NCBI GenBank assembly: GCA_905181615.1
Contig: CAJIYH010000005.1
Span: 1 to 64,000, forward strand
Reading direction: 5' to 3'
DNA: 64,000 nucleotides
Source: an uncultured Flavobacteriaceae bacterium
GTDB lineage: Bacteria; Bacteroidota; Bacteroidia; Flavobacteriales; Flavobacteriaceae
In this document: positions 37,258 to 46,786 of the stretch, piece by piece
Position numbering within the stretch: position 1 is the first letter of the stretch
Layout: the number at the start of each line of letters is the position of its first letter
The notes under the pieces: generated by a model
Told to the model about the DNA's origin: nothing
The model's database searches: none
The model's input: the letters and a program-made list of their open reading frames with translations, nothing else
Translations under genes and position numbers: made by a program

Positions 37258-38607
37258 ATGGATTTATTAAGTTCCTTATTTCAAAAATTGCTCAGCTCTA
37301 TTGAGCTTATAATGTTTATACTTGTTATAGGGGGTGGTTTTTTTTTACTGATTCAGGCTAGAGCAAAACCTTTACTCTTAATTAAAACTTCCTTCAAATT
37401 ACTCTTCAGTAAAGAGGACGGTGAAGGCATTTCAAGATTTCAAGCATTATCGGCAGTTTTGGCGTCAACGGTTGGTTTAGGTAATATTTCTGGAGTTGCT
37501 ATAGCGATTCATATGGGAGGGCCCGGTGTTTTGGTTTGGATGTGGGTAACTGCAATTATCGGAGCTGTTATTAAATTTTATTCTTGTACCCTAGCCGTTC
37601 TATATCGCGAAAAAGAAGTGGATGGAAGTCCATTAGGAGGGCCCATGTACTATATGAGAATAGCCTTGCCAAAATTTGGGAAGCCATTTGCAATTTGGTT
37701 TTCTGTTGCCGGTTTATTTGGTGTGCTTCCCGCTTTTACTGCCAATCAACTTACCCAAACCTTAGTCAGTGTAATTGAGCCCAATCAGTTTTTTAATATT
37801 GGTGACTTAAACTGGAAAATAATAATTGGGCTGTTCTTAGCCCTAATCAGTGGATTGGTTATTTTAGGTGGATTGAGAAAAATAGTTAAAGTAACCTCCA
37901 TGTTAGTGCCCATAATGGTAGGGCTCTATTTTGGGATTGGAGTAACCATGTTGGCCCTAAATTATGAGGCAATTATTCCAGCTTTAAGTGAGATTTTTAG
38001 TCAAGCTTTTTCCCTTCAAGCTGCTGCAACCGGAGGTTTTTGGGCTTTGGTAATTATTGGGGTTAGAAGGGCTGTTTTTTCTAATGAAAGTGGAATTGGT
38101 AACGCGCCTATGTATCACGGCCAATCGAATACTAAGAATCCAATTCATGAGGGTCTTGTCGCTTCTTTAGGGCCGTTGCTAGATACTGTTTTGGTTTGTT
38201 CTATTACTGGACTGATTATTATAATAAGCGGAGCAACAGAAAATCCCGATCTTAACGGTATTGATCTTACCCTCGAAGCCTTTAATCGCTTATTCTATGG
38301 TATAGGAGATGAATTACTCTTACTCATGGTTTTTGTGTTTGGAATTTCTAGCCTCTTTACTTATTCTTATTATGGGGTTAAATGTTTGGGGTATTTGACC
38401 AGTAAAAAATGGGGCCCTTGGTATAACTATATATATATTGTTAGTATAGTTTTCTCGGCAGTAGCAACAGTTGATCTTGTAATTGGAATCATTGATGTTT
38501 CATTTGCTTTAATGGCCATTCCAAACATGATTACGCTGATTTTGCTGTCTAAAAAAGTAAATTCCTTGCTATTTCCTAAGTTTGAATCAAAAAAAGCTAA
38601 CGCTTAA
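37258..38607 (+). CDS. AGCS-family sodium:amino acid (alanine/glycine) symporter
   Basis: About 449 residues, roughly 10-11 helices. Family signatures are clear: GGGFFLLIQARAKPLLLIKT, SRFQALSAVLASTVGLGNISG (the AGCS N-terminal motif G-L-G-N-I-x-G), GPGVLVWMWVTAIIGAVIKF, DGSPLGGPMYYM, and RRAVFSNESGIGNAPMYH. They indicate Na+-coupled uptake of alanine or glycine. I choose the ATG at 37258, whose product begins MDLLSSLFQKLLSSIE; an in-frame ATG at 37228 would add ten residues. It is a single gene, with no evident partner. The following gene starts 53 bases later and may be transcribed separately. Confidence 0.9.
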   Translation: MDLLSSLFQKLLSSIELIMFILVIGGGFFLLIQARAKPLLLIKTSFKLLFSKEDGEGISRFQALSAVLASTVGLGNISGVAIAIHMGGPGVLVWMWVTAIIGAVIKFYSCTLAVLYREKEVDGSPLGGPMYYMRIALPKFGKPFAIWFSVAGLFGVLPAFTANQLTQTLVSVIEPNQFFNIGDLNWKIIIGLFLALISGLVILGGLRKIVKVTSMLVPIMVGLYFGIGVTMLALNYEAIIPALSEIFSQAFSLQAAATGGFWALVIIGVRRAVFSNESGIGNAPMYHGQSNTKNPIHEGLVASLGPLLDTVLVCSITGLIIIISGATENPDLNGIDLTLEAFNRLFYGIGDELLLLMVFVFGISSLFTYSYYGVKCLGYLTSKKWGPWYNYIYIVSIVFSAVATVDLVIGIIDVSFALMAIPNMITLILLSKKVNSLLFPKFESKKANA

Positions 38608-38659
38608 TGGGAGATTTTTTTTTAGTACATTTATTAAACTAACTCAATAATAAAGTATT

Positions 38660-41600
38660 ATGAAAAAGTTTATTCTCAGTTTATTAAGTTTCATGTTTTT
38701 TCTAAGTGGCTTCAGTCTTGAGGCTCAACGCAAAAAAAAGAAAGTAGAAAAAGCACCTGAAATTTCTTTAAATGCATTTAAATTTAGAAATCTAGGTCCT
38801 GCTTTTTTATCTGGTAGAATTGCTGACATCGCTATTCACCCTGACAATGATAACGTTTGGTATGTTGCGGTTGGATCCGGCGGCGTATGGAAGACAGAAA
38901 ATTCTGGAACCACTTGGTCTCCAATCTTTGACAAAGAAGCATCCTATTCAACAGGATGTATAACCATTGATCCCAATGATCCATCTCGAATCTGGATGGG
39001 TAGTGGAGAAAATGTTGGAGGGCGCCATGTTGGTTATGGAGATGGCGTGTATTTAAGTCCAGATAGTGGTGCTACCTGGAAAAATATGGGACTTAAAAGC
39101 TCAGAACATATTTCAAAAATCATAGTGCATCCAGACAATTCGGATGTAGTTTGGGTTGCTAGCCAAGGACCTCTTTGGAAAAAAGGTGGTGAGCGTGGAG
39201 TTTACAAAACAACAAACGGTGGTAAAAGCTGGAAAAGAGTTTTAGGAAATTCTGAATGGACTGGAGCAACTGATCTTTTAATTGATCCTAACAATCCTTT
39301 AGTACTCTATGCAGCAACTTGGGATCGTCATCGCACAGTAGCCGCTTATATGGGTGGAGGACCAGGCTCTGGAATTCATCGTTCAAAAGACGGAGGAGAA
39401 ACTTGGGAAAAATTAGCCAATGGACTTCCAAAATCTAACCTGGGTAAAATAGGATTAGCAATTTCTCCTCAAAAATCAAATGTAATCTATGCGGCTGTTG
39501 AGGTAGATAGAAAAAAGGGAGGACTATACCGATCAGAAGATGGAGGTAGCTCTTGGAGCAAAATGTCTGATACCGTTTCTGGTGGAACTGGACCTCACTA
39601 TTATCAAGAACTGTATGCAAGTCCACATAAATTTGACCGCTTGTACCTAATGAATGTTCGCGTATTAACCTCCGAAGATGGAGGTAAATCTTTTACTCAG
39701 TTAAAAGAAGAAAAAAAGCACTCGGATAATCATGCCATAATTTTCAAAAAGGATGATCCAAACTATTTAATGATTGGAACAGATGCTGGAATCTATGAGA
39801 GTTTCGATTTAGCTCAAAACTGGCGTTACATCAAAAACTTACCCTTAACCCAATTCTATAAAGTAGCGGTAAATAATGCTGAGCCTTTTTACAGCATTTT
39901 TGGAGGAACTCAAGATAATGGATCTGTCGGTGGACCCTCTGCAACAGACGAAAGAGAAGGAATTGCAAACAAGCATTGGTATAAAACCTTATTTGCCGAT
40001 GGTCATCAGTCCGCAACCGACCCTGTTCATAATGACATTATTTATGCCGAAACGCAACAAGGAGGTCTACACAGAGTTGATTTAACAACAGGTGAGCCTG
40101 TTCTTATTCAGCCACAACCCCAAGAAGGGGATCCTTTTGAGCGTTTTAATTGGGATGCTCCTATTTTGGTAAGCCCACACAATCCTGCGCGGCTATATTT
40201 CGCTTCCTATAGAGTATGGAAGTCGGAGAGCCGAGGAGATGATTGGGAGCCCGTTTCTGGTGATTTGACACGAAATGAAGAGCGTATTACGCTTCCGATT
40301 ATGGGAAGACAGCAGAGCTGGGATAACGCATGGGATATTGGCGCAATGTCAAATTATAATTCCATCACTTCCTTGTCAGAATCTCCAATAAAAGAAGGTG
40401 TTCTTTTTGCAGGAACAGATGATGGATACATTCAAATATCTAAAAATGGCGGACAGCAATGGAGCCAAATTCCTGCGAGTAAACTTGGAATACCAAGTCG
40501 TTCTTTTGTTAATGATATTAAAGCCGATTTGTTTGATGAAAATACAGTATTCGTGGCTTTAGACAACCATAAAGAAGGTGACTTTAACCCGTATTTATTT
40601 AAAAGTACTGACCTCGGTGTAACTTGGAAATCGATTAGTAGCAACCTTCCAAAGCGTACTTTAGTTTGGAGAATTGTTCAAGATCATGTTAATAAAGATC
40701 TTCTTTTTGCAGCAACCGAGTTTGGAATTTATGTCAGTCTAAATGCTGGAGATGCATGGCAGAAGTTACCTGGAACACCAACGCTTTCTTTTAGAGATTT
40801 AACAATTCAGAAAAGAGAAAATGATCTTGTTGCAGCATCTTTTGGTCGTGGATTTTATGTACTAGACGATTACAGCGCTTTAAGAGAAATGACGCCGGCA
40901 AACCTAAAACGAAAAGGAAAACTTTTTGCGCCTCGAACCGCCAAATGGTATGTTCCTAGAAGTAATGTTGGAAATACTGGAGCAGACTATTATTTCTCTA
41001 AAAATCCAACCTTTGGAGCTGTTTTTACCTACCATCTCTCTGGTGATTTTTCTAATTTAAAATCTAATCGTATAAAAAATGAAAAAGCATTAAACAAAAA
41101 GAATATGGATGTTCCATTCCCAGGATGGGATGCTTTGGATAAAGAAAACGAAGAACAGTCTGTTAAGGTGTTACTAACCATTCAAGATCCAGATGGAAAT
41201 ATTGTTAGAAAACTAAGCACAAAAGCTAAAAAGGGAAGTAACCGAATTGCTTGGGACTTGAAACATTTTAATCCAGCATCGATTCCAGAAAATGGAAAAA
41301 TAAGACGCAGAGGCTTTAACTCTGGGGCGCTTGTTATTCCGCAGAACTATACCGCAACACTTTATCTAGATGATAATGGAGCAATCACTCAATTAGATGA
41401 GCCTGTTACTTTTGAAGTAAAGTCGATTCGTGATGGGGTTCTTCAGGGAATATCTCATCAAGACTACGACGCCTATAGAAAGTCTTTATCTGCTTTAGTA
41501 AAAGAACTCGATGTAATTGAAGACGTAATGGATCGTAGTGAAATGAAATTAATGGCTTTGAAAGCGGCATTAGATAATTCTAGCATCGCTCCAGGGAAAA

Positions 41601-41914
41601 TAAATAGTGAAATTCAAAGCCTGCAACAAGAAGTTGTGGCACTCATGAAGTCTGTTCAAGGAAACCCATCGAAAGGTGAAATAGGTGAACGAAACTCTCC
41701 GAGTGTTCAAACCCATCTCAGAGTAGCTTATAGAGGAATGGGATCGACTTATGGTCCAACACCTCTTCACAAAAAGAGCATGGTTTTGGCTCAAAAGATG
41801 ACCAAACAGCTTGGCGAAAAAGTTAAAACCCTTTCAGAAAATAAGATTAAAGCTTTGGAACAAAAATTGAAAGACCAAGACGCGCCTTACATTAAGGGGC
41901 AAGGGTTGGAATAA
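38660..41914 (+). CDS. VPS10/BNR-repeat beta-propeller exported protein
   Basis: A 1084-residue protein with a signal peptide (FILSLLSFMFFLSGFSLEAQ). Repeated sortilin/BNR elements (S-x-D-x-G-x-T-W) are visible: SGTTWSPIF, SPDSGATWKNMG, TTNGGKSWKRV, SKDGGETWEKL, SEDGGSSWSKM and STDLGVTWKSI. They form two consecutive propellers across residues about 40-740. The remaining 340 residues contain a beta domain (VLLTIQDPDGNIVRKLSTKA) and a helical end (ALKAALDNSSIAPGKINSEI). Such proteins are often labelled 'glycosyl hydrolase' in flavobacteria, but no catalytic motif is visible. A role in binding or processing exported polymers is possible. It ends with basic and acidic helices and no type IX sorting domain that I recognise. 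Confidence 0.8.
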   Translation: MKKFILSLLSFMFFLSGFSLEAQRKKKKVEKAPEISLNAFKFRNLGPAFLSGRIADIAIHPDNDNVWYVAVGSGGVWKTENSGTTWSPIFDKEASYSTGCITIDPNDPSRIWMGSGENVGGRHVGYGDGVYLSPDSGATWKNMGLKSSEHISKIIVHPDNSDVVWVASQGPLWKKGGERGVYKTTNGGKSWKRVLGNSEWTGATDLLIDPNNPLVLYAATWDRHRTVAAYMGGGPGSGIHRSKDGGETWEKLANGLPKSNLGKIGLAISPQKSNVIYAAVEVDRKKGGLYRSEDGGSSWSKMSDTVSGGTGPHYYQELYASPHKFDRLYLMNVRVLTSEDGGKSFTQLKEEKKHSDNHAIIFKKDDPNYLMIGTDAGIYESFDLAQNWRYIKNLPLTQFYKVAVNNAEPFYSIFGGTQDNGSVGGPSATDEREGIANKHWYKTLFADGHQSATDPVHNDIIYAETQQGGLHRVDLTTGEPVLIQPQPQEGDPFERFNWDAPILVSPHNPARLYFASYRVWKSESRGDDWEPVSGDLTRNEERITLPIMGRQQSWDNAWDIGAMSNYNSITSLSESPIKEGVLFAGTDDGYIQISKNGGQQWSQIPASKLGIPSRSFVNDIKADLFDENTVFVALDNHKEGDFNPYLFKSTDLGVTWKSISSNLPKRTLVWRIVQDHVNKDLLFAATEFGIYVSLNAGDAWQKLPGTPTLSFRDLTIQKRENDLVAASFGRGFYVLDDYSALREMTPANLKRKGKLFAPRTAKWYVPRSNVGNTGADYYFSKNPTFGAVFTYHLSGDFSNLKSNRIKNEKALNKKNMDVPFPGWDALDKENEEQSVKVLLTIQDPDGNIVRKLSTKAKKGSNRIAWDLKHFNPASIPENGKIRRRGFNSGALVIPQNYTATLYLDDNGAITQLDEPVTFEVKSIRDGVLQGISHQDYDAYRKSLSALVKELDVIEDVMDRSEMKLMALKAALDNSSIAPGKINSEIQSLQQEVVALMKSVQGNPSKGEIGERNSPSVQTHLRVAYRGMGSTYGPTPLHKKSMVLAQKMTKQLGEKVKTLSENKIKALEQKLKDQDAPYIKGQGLE

Positions 41915-41965
41915 AATAATCTAAAGCCTCTATTGACCAAACAGTAGGGGCTTAATTAAAAAAAC

Positions 41966-42412
41966 ATGATCTTTAAGAATATTAATGGAACACTGATTGA
42001 CCCTATCTCTTATACCAAAGCTATGGTTGCTAAACACCCTTATGTTACTATACACATAGGTACTGACTCGCAAAGCATAGCAAAAAGAACGCTTTATGCA
42101 ACGGTAATTGCTTACCGTCTAGGCAATAGAGGGGTTCATTATATTGTTCATAAAATTGGGTTTCCTAAAATACAAGATCTTTGGACACGATTGTGGAAGG
42201 AAACGGAAATGAGTATTGACATTGCTGAACAAATGAAACAGACTCTTGATGTTGAAATTCAGATAGATATGGATTATAATGAAGATGAAAGCTTTAAGTC
42301 TAATCGACTTGTAAATGCGTCTCGAGGTTGGGCAAATTCATTGGGTTATCGCGTAAATATGAAGCCCAATATTCAAGTAGCTACTCGTGCTGCAGATCAC
42401 CATTGTAGATAA
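41966..42412 (+). CDS. DUF458 (YkuK-like) ribonuclease H-fold protein
   Basis: A 148-residue cytoplasmic protein. VTIHIGTDSQSIAKRTLYATVIAYR holds the G-T-D-S-Q segment of the RNase H-like DUF458/YkuK family. Later acidic residues in IQIDMDYNEDESFKSNRLVNA and the AADHHCR end match the family's other conserved blocks. The Asp/Glu pattern suggests a metal site, although activity of the family is not established to my knowledge. Length is normal. It follows an imperfect hairpin after the BNR protein and precedes the pgmB promoter-like box, so it may be a single-gene unit. Confidence 0.8.
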   Translation: MIFKNINGTLIDPISYTKAMVAKHPYVTIHIGTDSQSIAKRTLYATVIAYRLGNRGVHYIVHKIGFPKIQDLWTRLWKETEMSIDIAEQMKQTLDVEIQIDMDYNEDESFKSNRLVNASRGWANSLGYRVNMKPNIQVATRAADHHCR

Positions 42413-42514
42413 ATAAAAGCTTTTAATATTTCCGTCTTTTTATTGCAGTTCTTCTCCAATTAAAAAAAGGATTATAATATATTTGTTTTTATTCAAAACT
42501 ATTGACCTTAATTT

Positions 42515-43165
42515 ATGAATGCATTTATATTCGATCTAGACGGAGTGATTGTCGATACAGCCAAGTACCACTTCATTGCATGGAAAACGATAGCAGAAAC
42601 CTTTAATTATAATCTTACAGAGAGTCAGAATGAAAACCTAAAAGGGGTTAGTAGGTCAGATTCATTAGATTTGCTGCTTCAGTGGGGTAAAAAAGTTCTG
42701 ATACAAGAAAAAAAAAACATGCTGTTAAACCAAAAGAACAAGCATTATCTGCAACTGATTCAAGAAATGGGATCGGAAGAAATCCTTCCAGGAGTATTGA
42801 ATATCTTAGATTTTACAAAAAATAATAATGTGCCTGTTGCTCTAGGGTCTGCTAGTAAAAATGCCCAGTTAATTTTAGGAAAATTAAACCTTACTCCCTA
42901 CTTTAGTAGCATTGTAGACGGAACTCATGTTAGGCATTCAAAACCCAATCCTGAGGTTTTTTTATTAGGTGCCAAAAACCTAAACACCCCTGCCAAATCA
43001 TGTGTTGTTTTCGAAGATGCAAGCGCAGGTGTTGCTGCAGCCAAAACAGCTGGAATGACCGCTATTGGTATAGGTAATCCTGAAGAACTTAAGGCAGCAG
43101 ATTATGTTTTCGAATCGCTTGAACAAATAAACATTTCCCTACTCAATAAACTAGCAGCTATTTAA
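42515..43165 (+). CDS. pgmB: Beta-phosphoglucomutase
   Basis: A 216-residue HAD-superfamily enzyme that converts beta-glucose 1-phosphate to glucose 6-phosphate. FIFDLDGVIVDTAKYHFIAWK carries the nucleophile Asp8 and acid/base Asp10 plus the cap-domain hinge. LKGVSRSDSLDLLL is the pgmB-type phosphate clamp region, VALGSASKNA is motif II with Ser, KPNPEVFLLGAK is motif III with Lys, and VVFEDASAGVAAAKTAGM is motif IV. All catalytic elements are present and the length is normal. The stop shares one base with the next start (TAATG), so it is coupled to the GH65 phosphorylase, which produces its substrate. TATATTTG at 42478-42485 is a likely -7 box. Confidence 0.93.
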   Translation: MNAFIFDLDGVIVDTAKYHFIAWKTIAETFNYNLTESQNENLKGVSRSDSLDLLLQWGKKVLIQEKKNMLLNQKNKHYLQLIQEMGSEEILPGVLNILDFTKNNNVPVALGSASKNAQLILGKLNLTPYFSSIVDGTHVRHSKPNPEVFLLGAKNLNTPAKSCVVFEDASAGVAAAKTAGMTAIGIGNPEELKAADYVFESLEQINISLLNKLAAI

Positions 43166-45471
43166 TGAACGCATCTCACTACCATCAAAATCCTTGGAAA
43201 ATAATAGAACAAGGATGGAACCCTGAAAATGTTAAATCTTCCGAGAGTATATTCAGCATTGGAAATGGCGCTATGGGTCAGCGTGCAAATTTTGAAGAAG
43301 ATTATTCTGGACCTAGCTTTCAAGGAAGTTACATTGGGGGAGTTTATTATCCGGATAAGACTAGAGTTGGTTGGTGGAAAAATGGGTATCCCGAATATTT
43401 TGCTAAAGTATTAAACGCACCCAATTGGATAGGAATTCATGTAAAAGTAAATGGTCAAAATTTAGACCTGAATTTATGTAAAGAAGTTACTGAATATGAA
43501 CGCGAGCTTAATATGCAAGAAGGAACTTACACAAGAACTTTTAAGTGTAAACTTCAAGACGAAACTAGGATTCATGTCAAAAGCTTACGATTTCTTTCTT
43601 TAGATCAAATAAATCTAGGTGCAATCCACTATACTGTAACTGCAATTAGCGGAGAAACAAAGCTTGATCTAATCCCTTATCTTGATGCAGGAATAACAAA
43701 TCAGGACAGCAACTGGGAAGATCAATTTTGGGAAATTGACCAGGTTTCAACAAAAGAAAGCAAAGCTTTTATTCATTCACACACCCTCAAAACAGATTTT
43801 CATGTGTGTACCTTTATGGATACAGAATTTTGGGCTGGTGAGACGCAGATAAAACGGAAGGAAAAGCCTCAAAGAGAAATCAATAAAACTACTTTAAATT
43901 ATAGCCATCATCTATCTGAAGGAGATAGTGTTACGTTGATTAAATATGGAGGTTATATTACCGATCGTAAGCACCCAAAAGCTGAATTAAATAAACTAGC
44001 AGATACTGAGCTTCAAAAGGCAAGCAAACTCGGTTTCGACAGGCTTCTTCATAATCATAAAGCAGAATGGGCAAAAATTTGGGAACGGGCCGATATTAGG
44101 ATTGGCGGTGATGTAAAAGCCCAACAAGCAATTCGGTTTAACATTTTTCAGCTGAATCAAACGTATACTGGTGCTGATGCAGGCCTAAATATTGGCCCTA
44201 AAGGCTTTACAGGAGAAAAATACGGTGGGAGTACCTACTGGGACACAGAGGCGTACTGCATCCCATTTTATATGGCTACCAAAAAGCAAGAGGTAGCCCG
44301 AAATCTGTTGGCATATCGTTATCATCAAGTTGATCGTGCCATTGAAAATGCTGCTAAACTTGGATTTACTTCTGGAGCTGCGCTTTATCCAATGGTCACT
44401 ATGAATGGGGAAGAATGCCATAACGAATGGGAAATTACTTTCGAGGAAATTCACAGAAACGGAGCAATTGCATTTGCAATTTTTAATTATGAACGCTATA
44501 CGGCTGATGCTTCTTATATACCGGAAATGGGCCTCGAAGTGCTTATCGGGATTAGTCGATTTTGGGCACAGCGCTTCAATTTTTCGGAAGACAAAAATTC
44601 CTATGTTATGCTCGGAGTAACTGGGCCTAATGAATATGAAAATAATGTAAACAACAACTGGTACACTAACTATATTGCCAAATGGTGTTTGGAATATACA
44701 GCCGAGCAAGTTGAAAAAACTAAGGAGAAATCCCCTGAAAATTTTAAACGCATTGCGGAGAAGACAAAAATAAACCTTGAGGAAGTTCGTGAATGGAATG
44801 TTATATCAAAAAATGTATATTTCCCATACAACGAAGAAAAACAAGTGTTTTTGCAGCAAGACGGATTCTTAGACAAACAGCTGCTTCCTGTTTCTAGTCT
44901 TGATTCTTCTGAACGCCCCATTAATCAAAATTGGTCTTGGGATCGAATTTTACGATCTCCATATATTAAACAAGCTGATGTTTTACAAGGGTTTTACTTT
45001 TTTGAAAATCATTTTGATCTCGAGACTCTTAAGCGTAACTATAACTTTTATGAGCCGTTAACCGTTCACGAATCTTCATTATCTCCTTGCGTACATTCTA
45101 TTTTAGCATCTAGGCTTGGAAAAGAAGACCAAGCATACGAATTTTATTTACGAACAGCACGCTTAGATTTAGATGATTATAACACTGAAATTGAAGAAGG
45201 ACTTCATATTACGAGTATGGCTGGAACCTGGATGAGTATTGTCGAAGGTTTTGCTGGGATGCGTATTCAAAACGACCAGCTTTGTTTTCGCCCAAGGTTG
45301 CCAAAGGCATGGAACGAAATAGAGTTTAGGATAAATTTCAGAAACGTCATCTTATCTGTTACAATTTCCCAGAAAAACATATCTTTTTCTACAAATTCTA
45401 ATGCGAGCTTGAGCTTGTTTGTCTATGACAAGGAGATTCAAATAAAAGGGGAAACCAGTGTCGCGTTATAA
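43165..45471 (+). CDS. GH65 disaccharide phosphorylase (maltose phosphorylase-like)
   Basis: A 768-residue GH65 enzyme that splits an alpha-glucoside with phosphate to give beta-glucose 1-phosphate. The N-terminal beta-sandwich domain begins ESIFSIGNGAMGQRANFEED. The (alpha/alpha)6 barrel has YWDTEAYCIPFYMATKKQEV, MNGEECHNEWEITFEEIHRN and VTGPNEYENNVNNNWYTNY; the Glu in G-P-N-E-Y-E is the general acid. FDLETLKRNYNFYEPLTVHE and SSLSPCVHS form the phosphate-site region. A small C-terminal domain completes it. The E-C-H-N-E-W segment favours maltose phosphorylase over kojibiose or trehalose phosphorylase, but specificity needs assay. It is coupled to pgmB, and the MFS transporter converges from the right with 9 bases between stops. 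Confidence 0.9.
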   Translation: MNASHYHQNPWKIIEQGWNPENVKSSESIFSIGNGAMGQRANFEEDYSGPSFQGSYIGGVYYPDKTRVGWWKNGYPEYFAKVLNAPNWIGIHVKVNGQNLDLNLCKEVTEYERELNMQEGTYTRTFKCKLQDETRIHVKSLRFLSLDQINLGAIHYTVTAISGETKLDLIPYLDAGITNQDSNWEDQFWEIDQVSTKESKAFIHSHTLKTDFHVCTFMDTEFWAGETQIKRKEKPQREINKTTLNYSHHLSEGDSVTLIKYGGYITDRKHPKAELNKLADTELQKASKLGFDRLLHNHKAEWAKIWERADIRIGGDVKAQQAIRFNIFQLNQTYTGADAGLNIGPKGFTGEKYGGSTYWDTEAYCIPFYMATKKQEVARNLLAYRYHQVDRAIENAAKLGFTSGAALYPMVTMNGEECHNEWEITFEEIHRNGAIAFAIFNYERYTADASYIPEMGLEVLIGISRFWAQRFNFSEDKNSYVMLGVTGPNEYENNVNNNWYTNYIAKWCLEYTAEQVEKTKEKSPENFKRIAEKTKINLEEVREWNVISKNVYFPYNEEKQVFLQQDGFLDKQLLPVSSLDSSERPINQNWSWDRILRSPYIKQADVLQGFYFFENHFDLETLKRNYNFYEPLTVHESSLSPCVHSILASRLGKEDQAYEFYLRTARLDLDDYNTEIEEGLHITSMAGTWMSIVEGFAGMRIQNDQLCFRPRLPKAWNEIEFRINFRNVILSVTISQKNISFSTNSNASLSLFVYDKEIQIKGETSVAL

Positions 45472-45480
45472 AGGATTCTT

Positions 45481-46749
45481 TTATTCTTTATTATGCGTTA
45501 CTAATTTCGAAAATCGAATCGCGGCGAATAATCCTAAGACAGAAAAAACTGACAACATCATAAATACCTGCTGATGACCAACAATTCCTGGCGAACGATC
45601 CAGTAAGTACCCCATTACGGGTCCAACAAAGATATCTGGAGTGTATCCAATAACGGATATCAAACCAATGGCTGTTCCTGTAATTGCTAGAGGTATTTTA
45701 CCTTCTTGTAAAACCGCAAAGTAAAGTGTACGAATGGAATAAACCCCTGTTGCTGTAATAGTTAGTGACAAGAAAAACAAGAAGTTTAAATCTGATTGAA
45801 CTACACCAGAAGCAAAAATTAAGGAACCTAAAAGCATCACTATAAAGCCTATAATGATCCACAGAGAACCTTTTGTTTTGTCTGCCATAATACCAATTGC
45901 AACCCCTAAAATCGGTCTAATATAGAGTTGAAAAGTTCCGATTTGAGCCGCTTTTATTTCATCGAATAGCATAATCTCCTTAGCGTATAAAGAGAATATT
46001 CCGGTTAATTTATATCCAACATAAGCAGAAAGCACAATAAACATTAACCACCAAACCGAGGGTATTTTTAAAACTTTTTTGATGTTTACAAGGGAAGAAT
46101 CAAGGCTTTTTACTGGCATATTTGTTTCTTCGGGATCTTCCATGAAAAAGAAAACTAAAAGACCAACGGAGATAGCCAGTGAGGTCGCAAAAAGAATTAC
46201 ATATCGAAAAGCATCTTGACGCTCGACAAGTGAGGCGTTAGCAAGATTTTCGGGTAATATCATTGAAAAAATATAAACCCCAATAGCGCTTATGGAAGCT
46301 GCAACAAAACCTCTTCCACCTTCTAAGAACCCAAAAGCCTTTCCTTGTTTTGAAGTTCCACCCCAGACTCGGGTAGCTTTGATCATTGCTCCCCAAAATA
46401 AAAAAATTGTAGTGAACCCCCAATATCCATAAACAACCTTTAATACTTGAATAGAAGGAAAAGTAGAAAGAACAACACCGCCAAAGGCAGTTAAAAGCAA
46501 AGAGGCTGCAATAAGTTTTCTGGGAGAATATTTATCTGCAATAGCCCCTCCATATAGATAAGATAAAAGTGCTATAATTCCGTAAATCGACAAACAAGTA
46601 CCCAGCTCAAGATTATTAAGAGTAAAAACATCTAAATAGGTAGGTCTAAAAATCCTCGGTAAAACAAAGGGAAGTATAAAAGCAGATTCCCCTGCTAATA
46701 TTAGAAGTATAATTTGATGAATTGAAGCATTAGATTTTAGAGTCTGCAT
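45481..46749 (-). CDS. MFS transporter, probable sugar or glycoside importer
   Basis: A 422-residue 12-helix major facilitator. The loop 2-3 motif is GGAIADKYSPRKLIAAS (G-x-x-A-D-x-x-x-x-R-K), repeated at the midpoint as GIMADKTKGSLWI. It opens AGESAFILPFVLPRIFRPTY and contains FWGAMIKATRVWGGTSKQGKAFGFLEGGRG, a region typical of the flavobacterial sugar-phosphate/glycerol-3-phosphate-like and YihN-like MFS subgroup. Its convergent position against the pgmB-GH65 unit suggests import of the disaccharide to be phosphorolysed. It does not share a transcript with those genes. The substrate is inferred from context only. Confidence 0.8.
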   Translation of the reverse strand: MQTLKSNASIHQIILLILAGESAFILPFVLPRIFRPTYLDVFTLNNLELGTCLSIYGIIALLSYLYGGAIADKYSPRKLIAASLLLTAFGGVVLSTFPSIQVLKVVYGYWGFTTIFLFWGAMIKATRVWGGTSKQGKAFGFLEGGRGFVAASISAIGVYIFSMILPENLANASLVERQDAFRYVILFATSLAISVGLLVFFFMEDPEETNMPVKSLDSSLVNIKKVLKIPSVWWLMFIVLSAYVGYKLTGIFSLYAKEIMLFDEIKAAQIGTFQLYIRPILGVAIGIMADKTKGSLWIIIGFIVMLLGSLIFASGVVQSDLNFLFFLSLTITATGVYSIRTLYFAVLQEGKIPLAITGTAIGLISVIGYTPDIFVGPVMGYLLDRSPGIVGHQQVFMMLSVFSVLGLFAAIRFSKLVTHNKE

Positions 46750-46786
46750 GTCTTATTTGAAATTATAAAGTAGTCTTACTCTTTAT

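Noticed and set aside
41924-41953. Imperfect hairpin between the BNR protein and the DUF458 gene
   Set aside because: The stem has a mismatch and is followed by A residues rather than T, so I do not call it a terminator.
44185-44709. 174-codon antisense reading inside the GH65 gene
   Set aside because: Fully covered by the strongly supported GH65 gene; no recognisable family.
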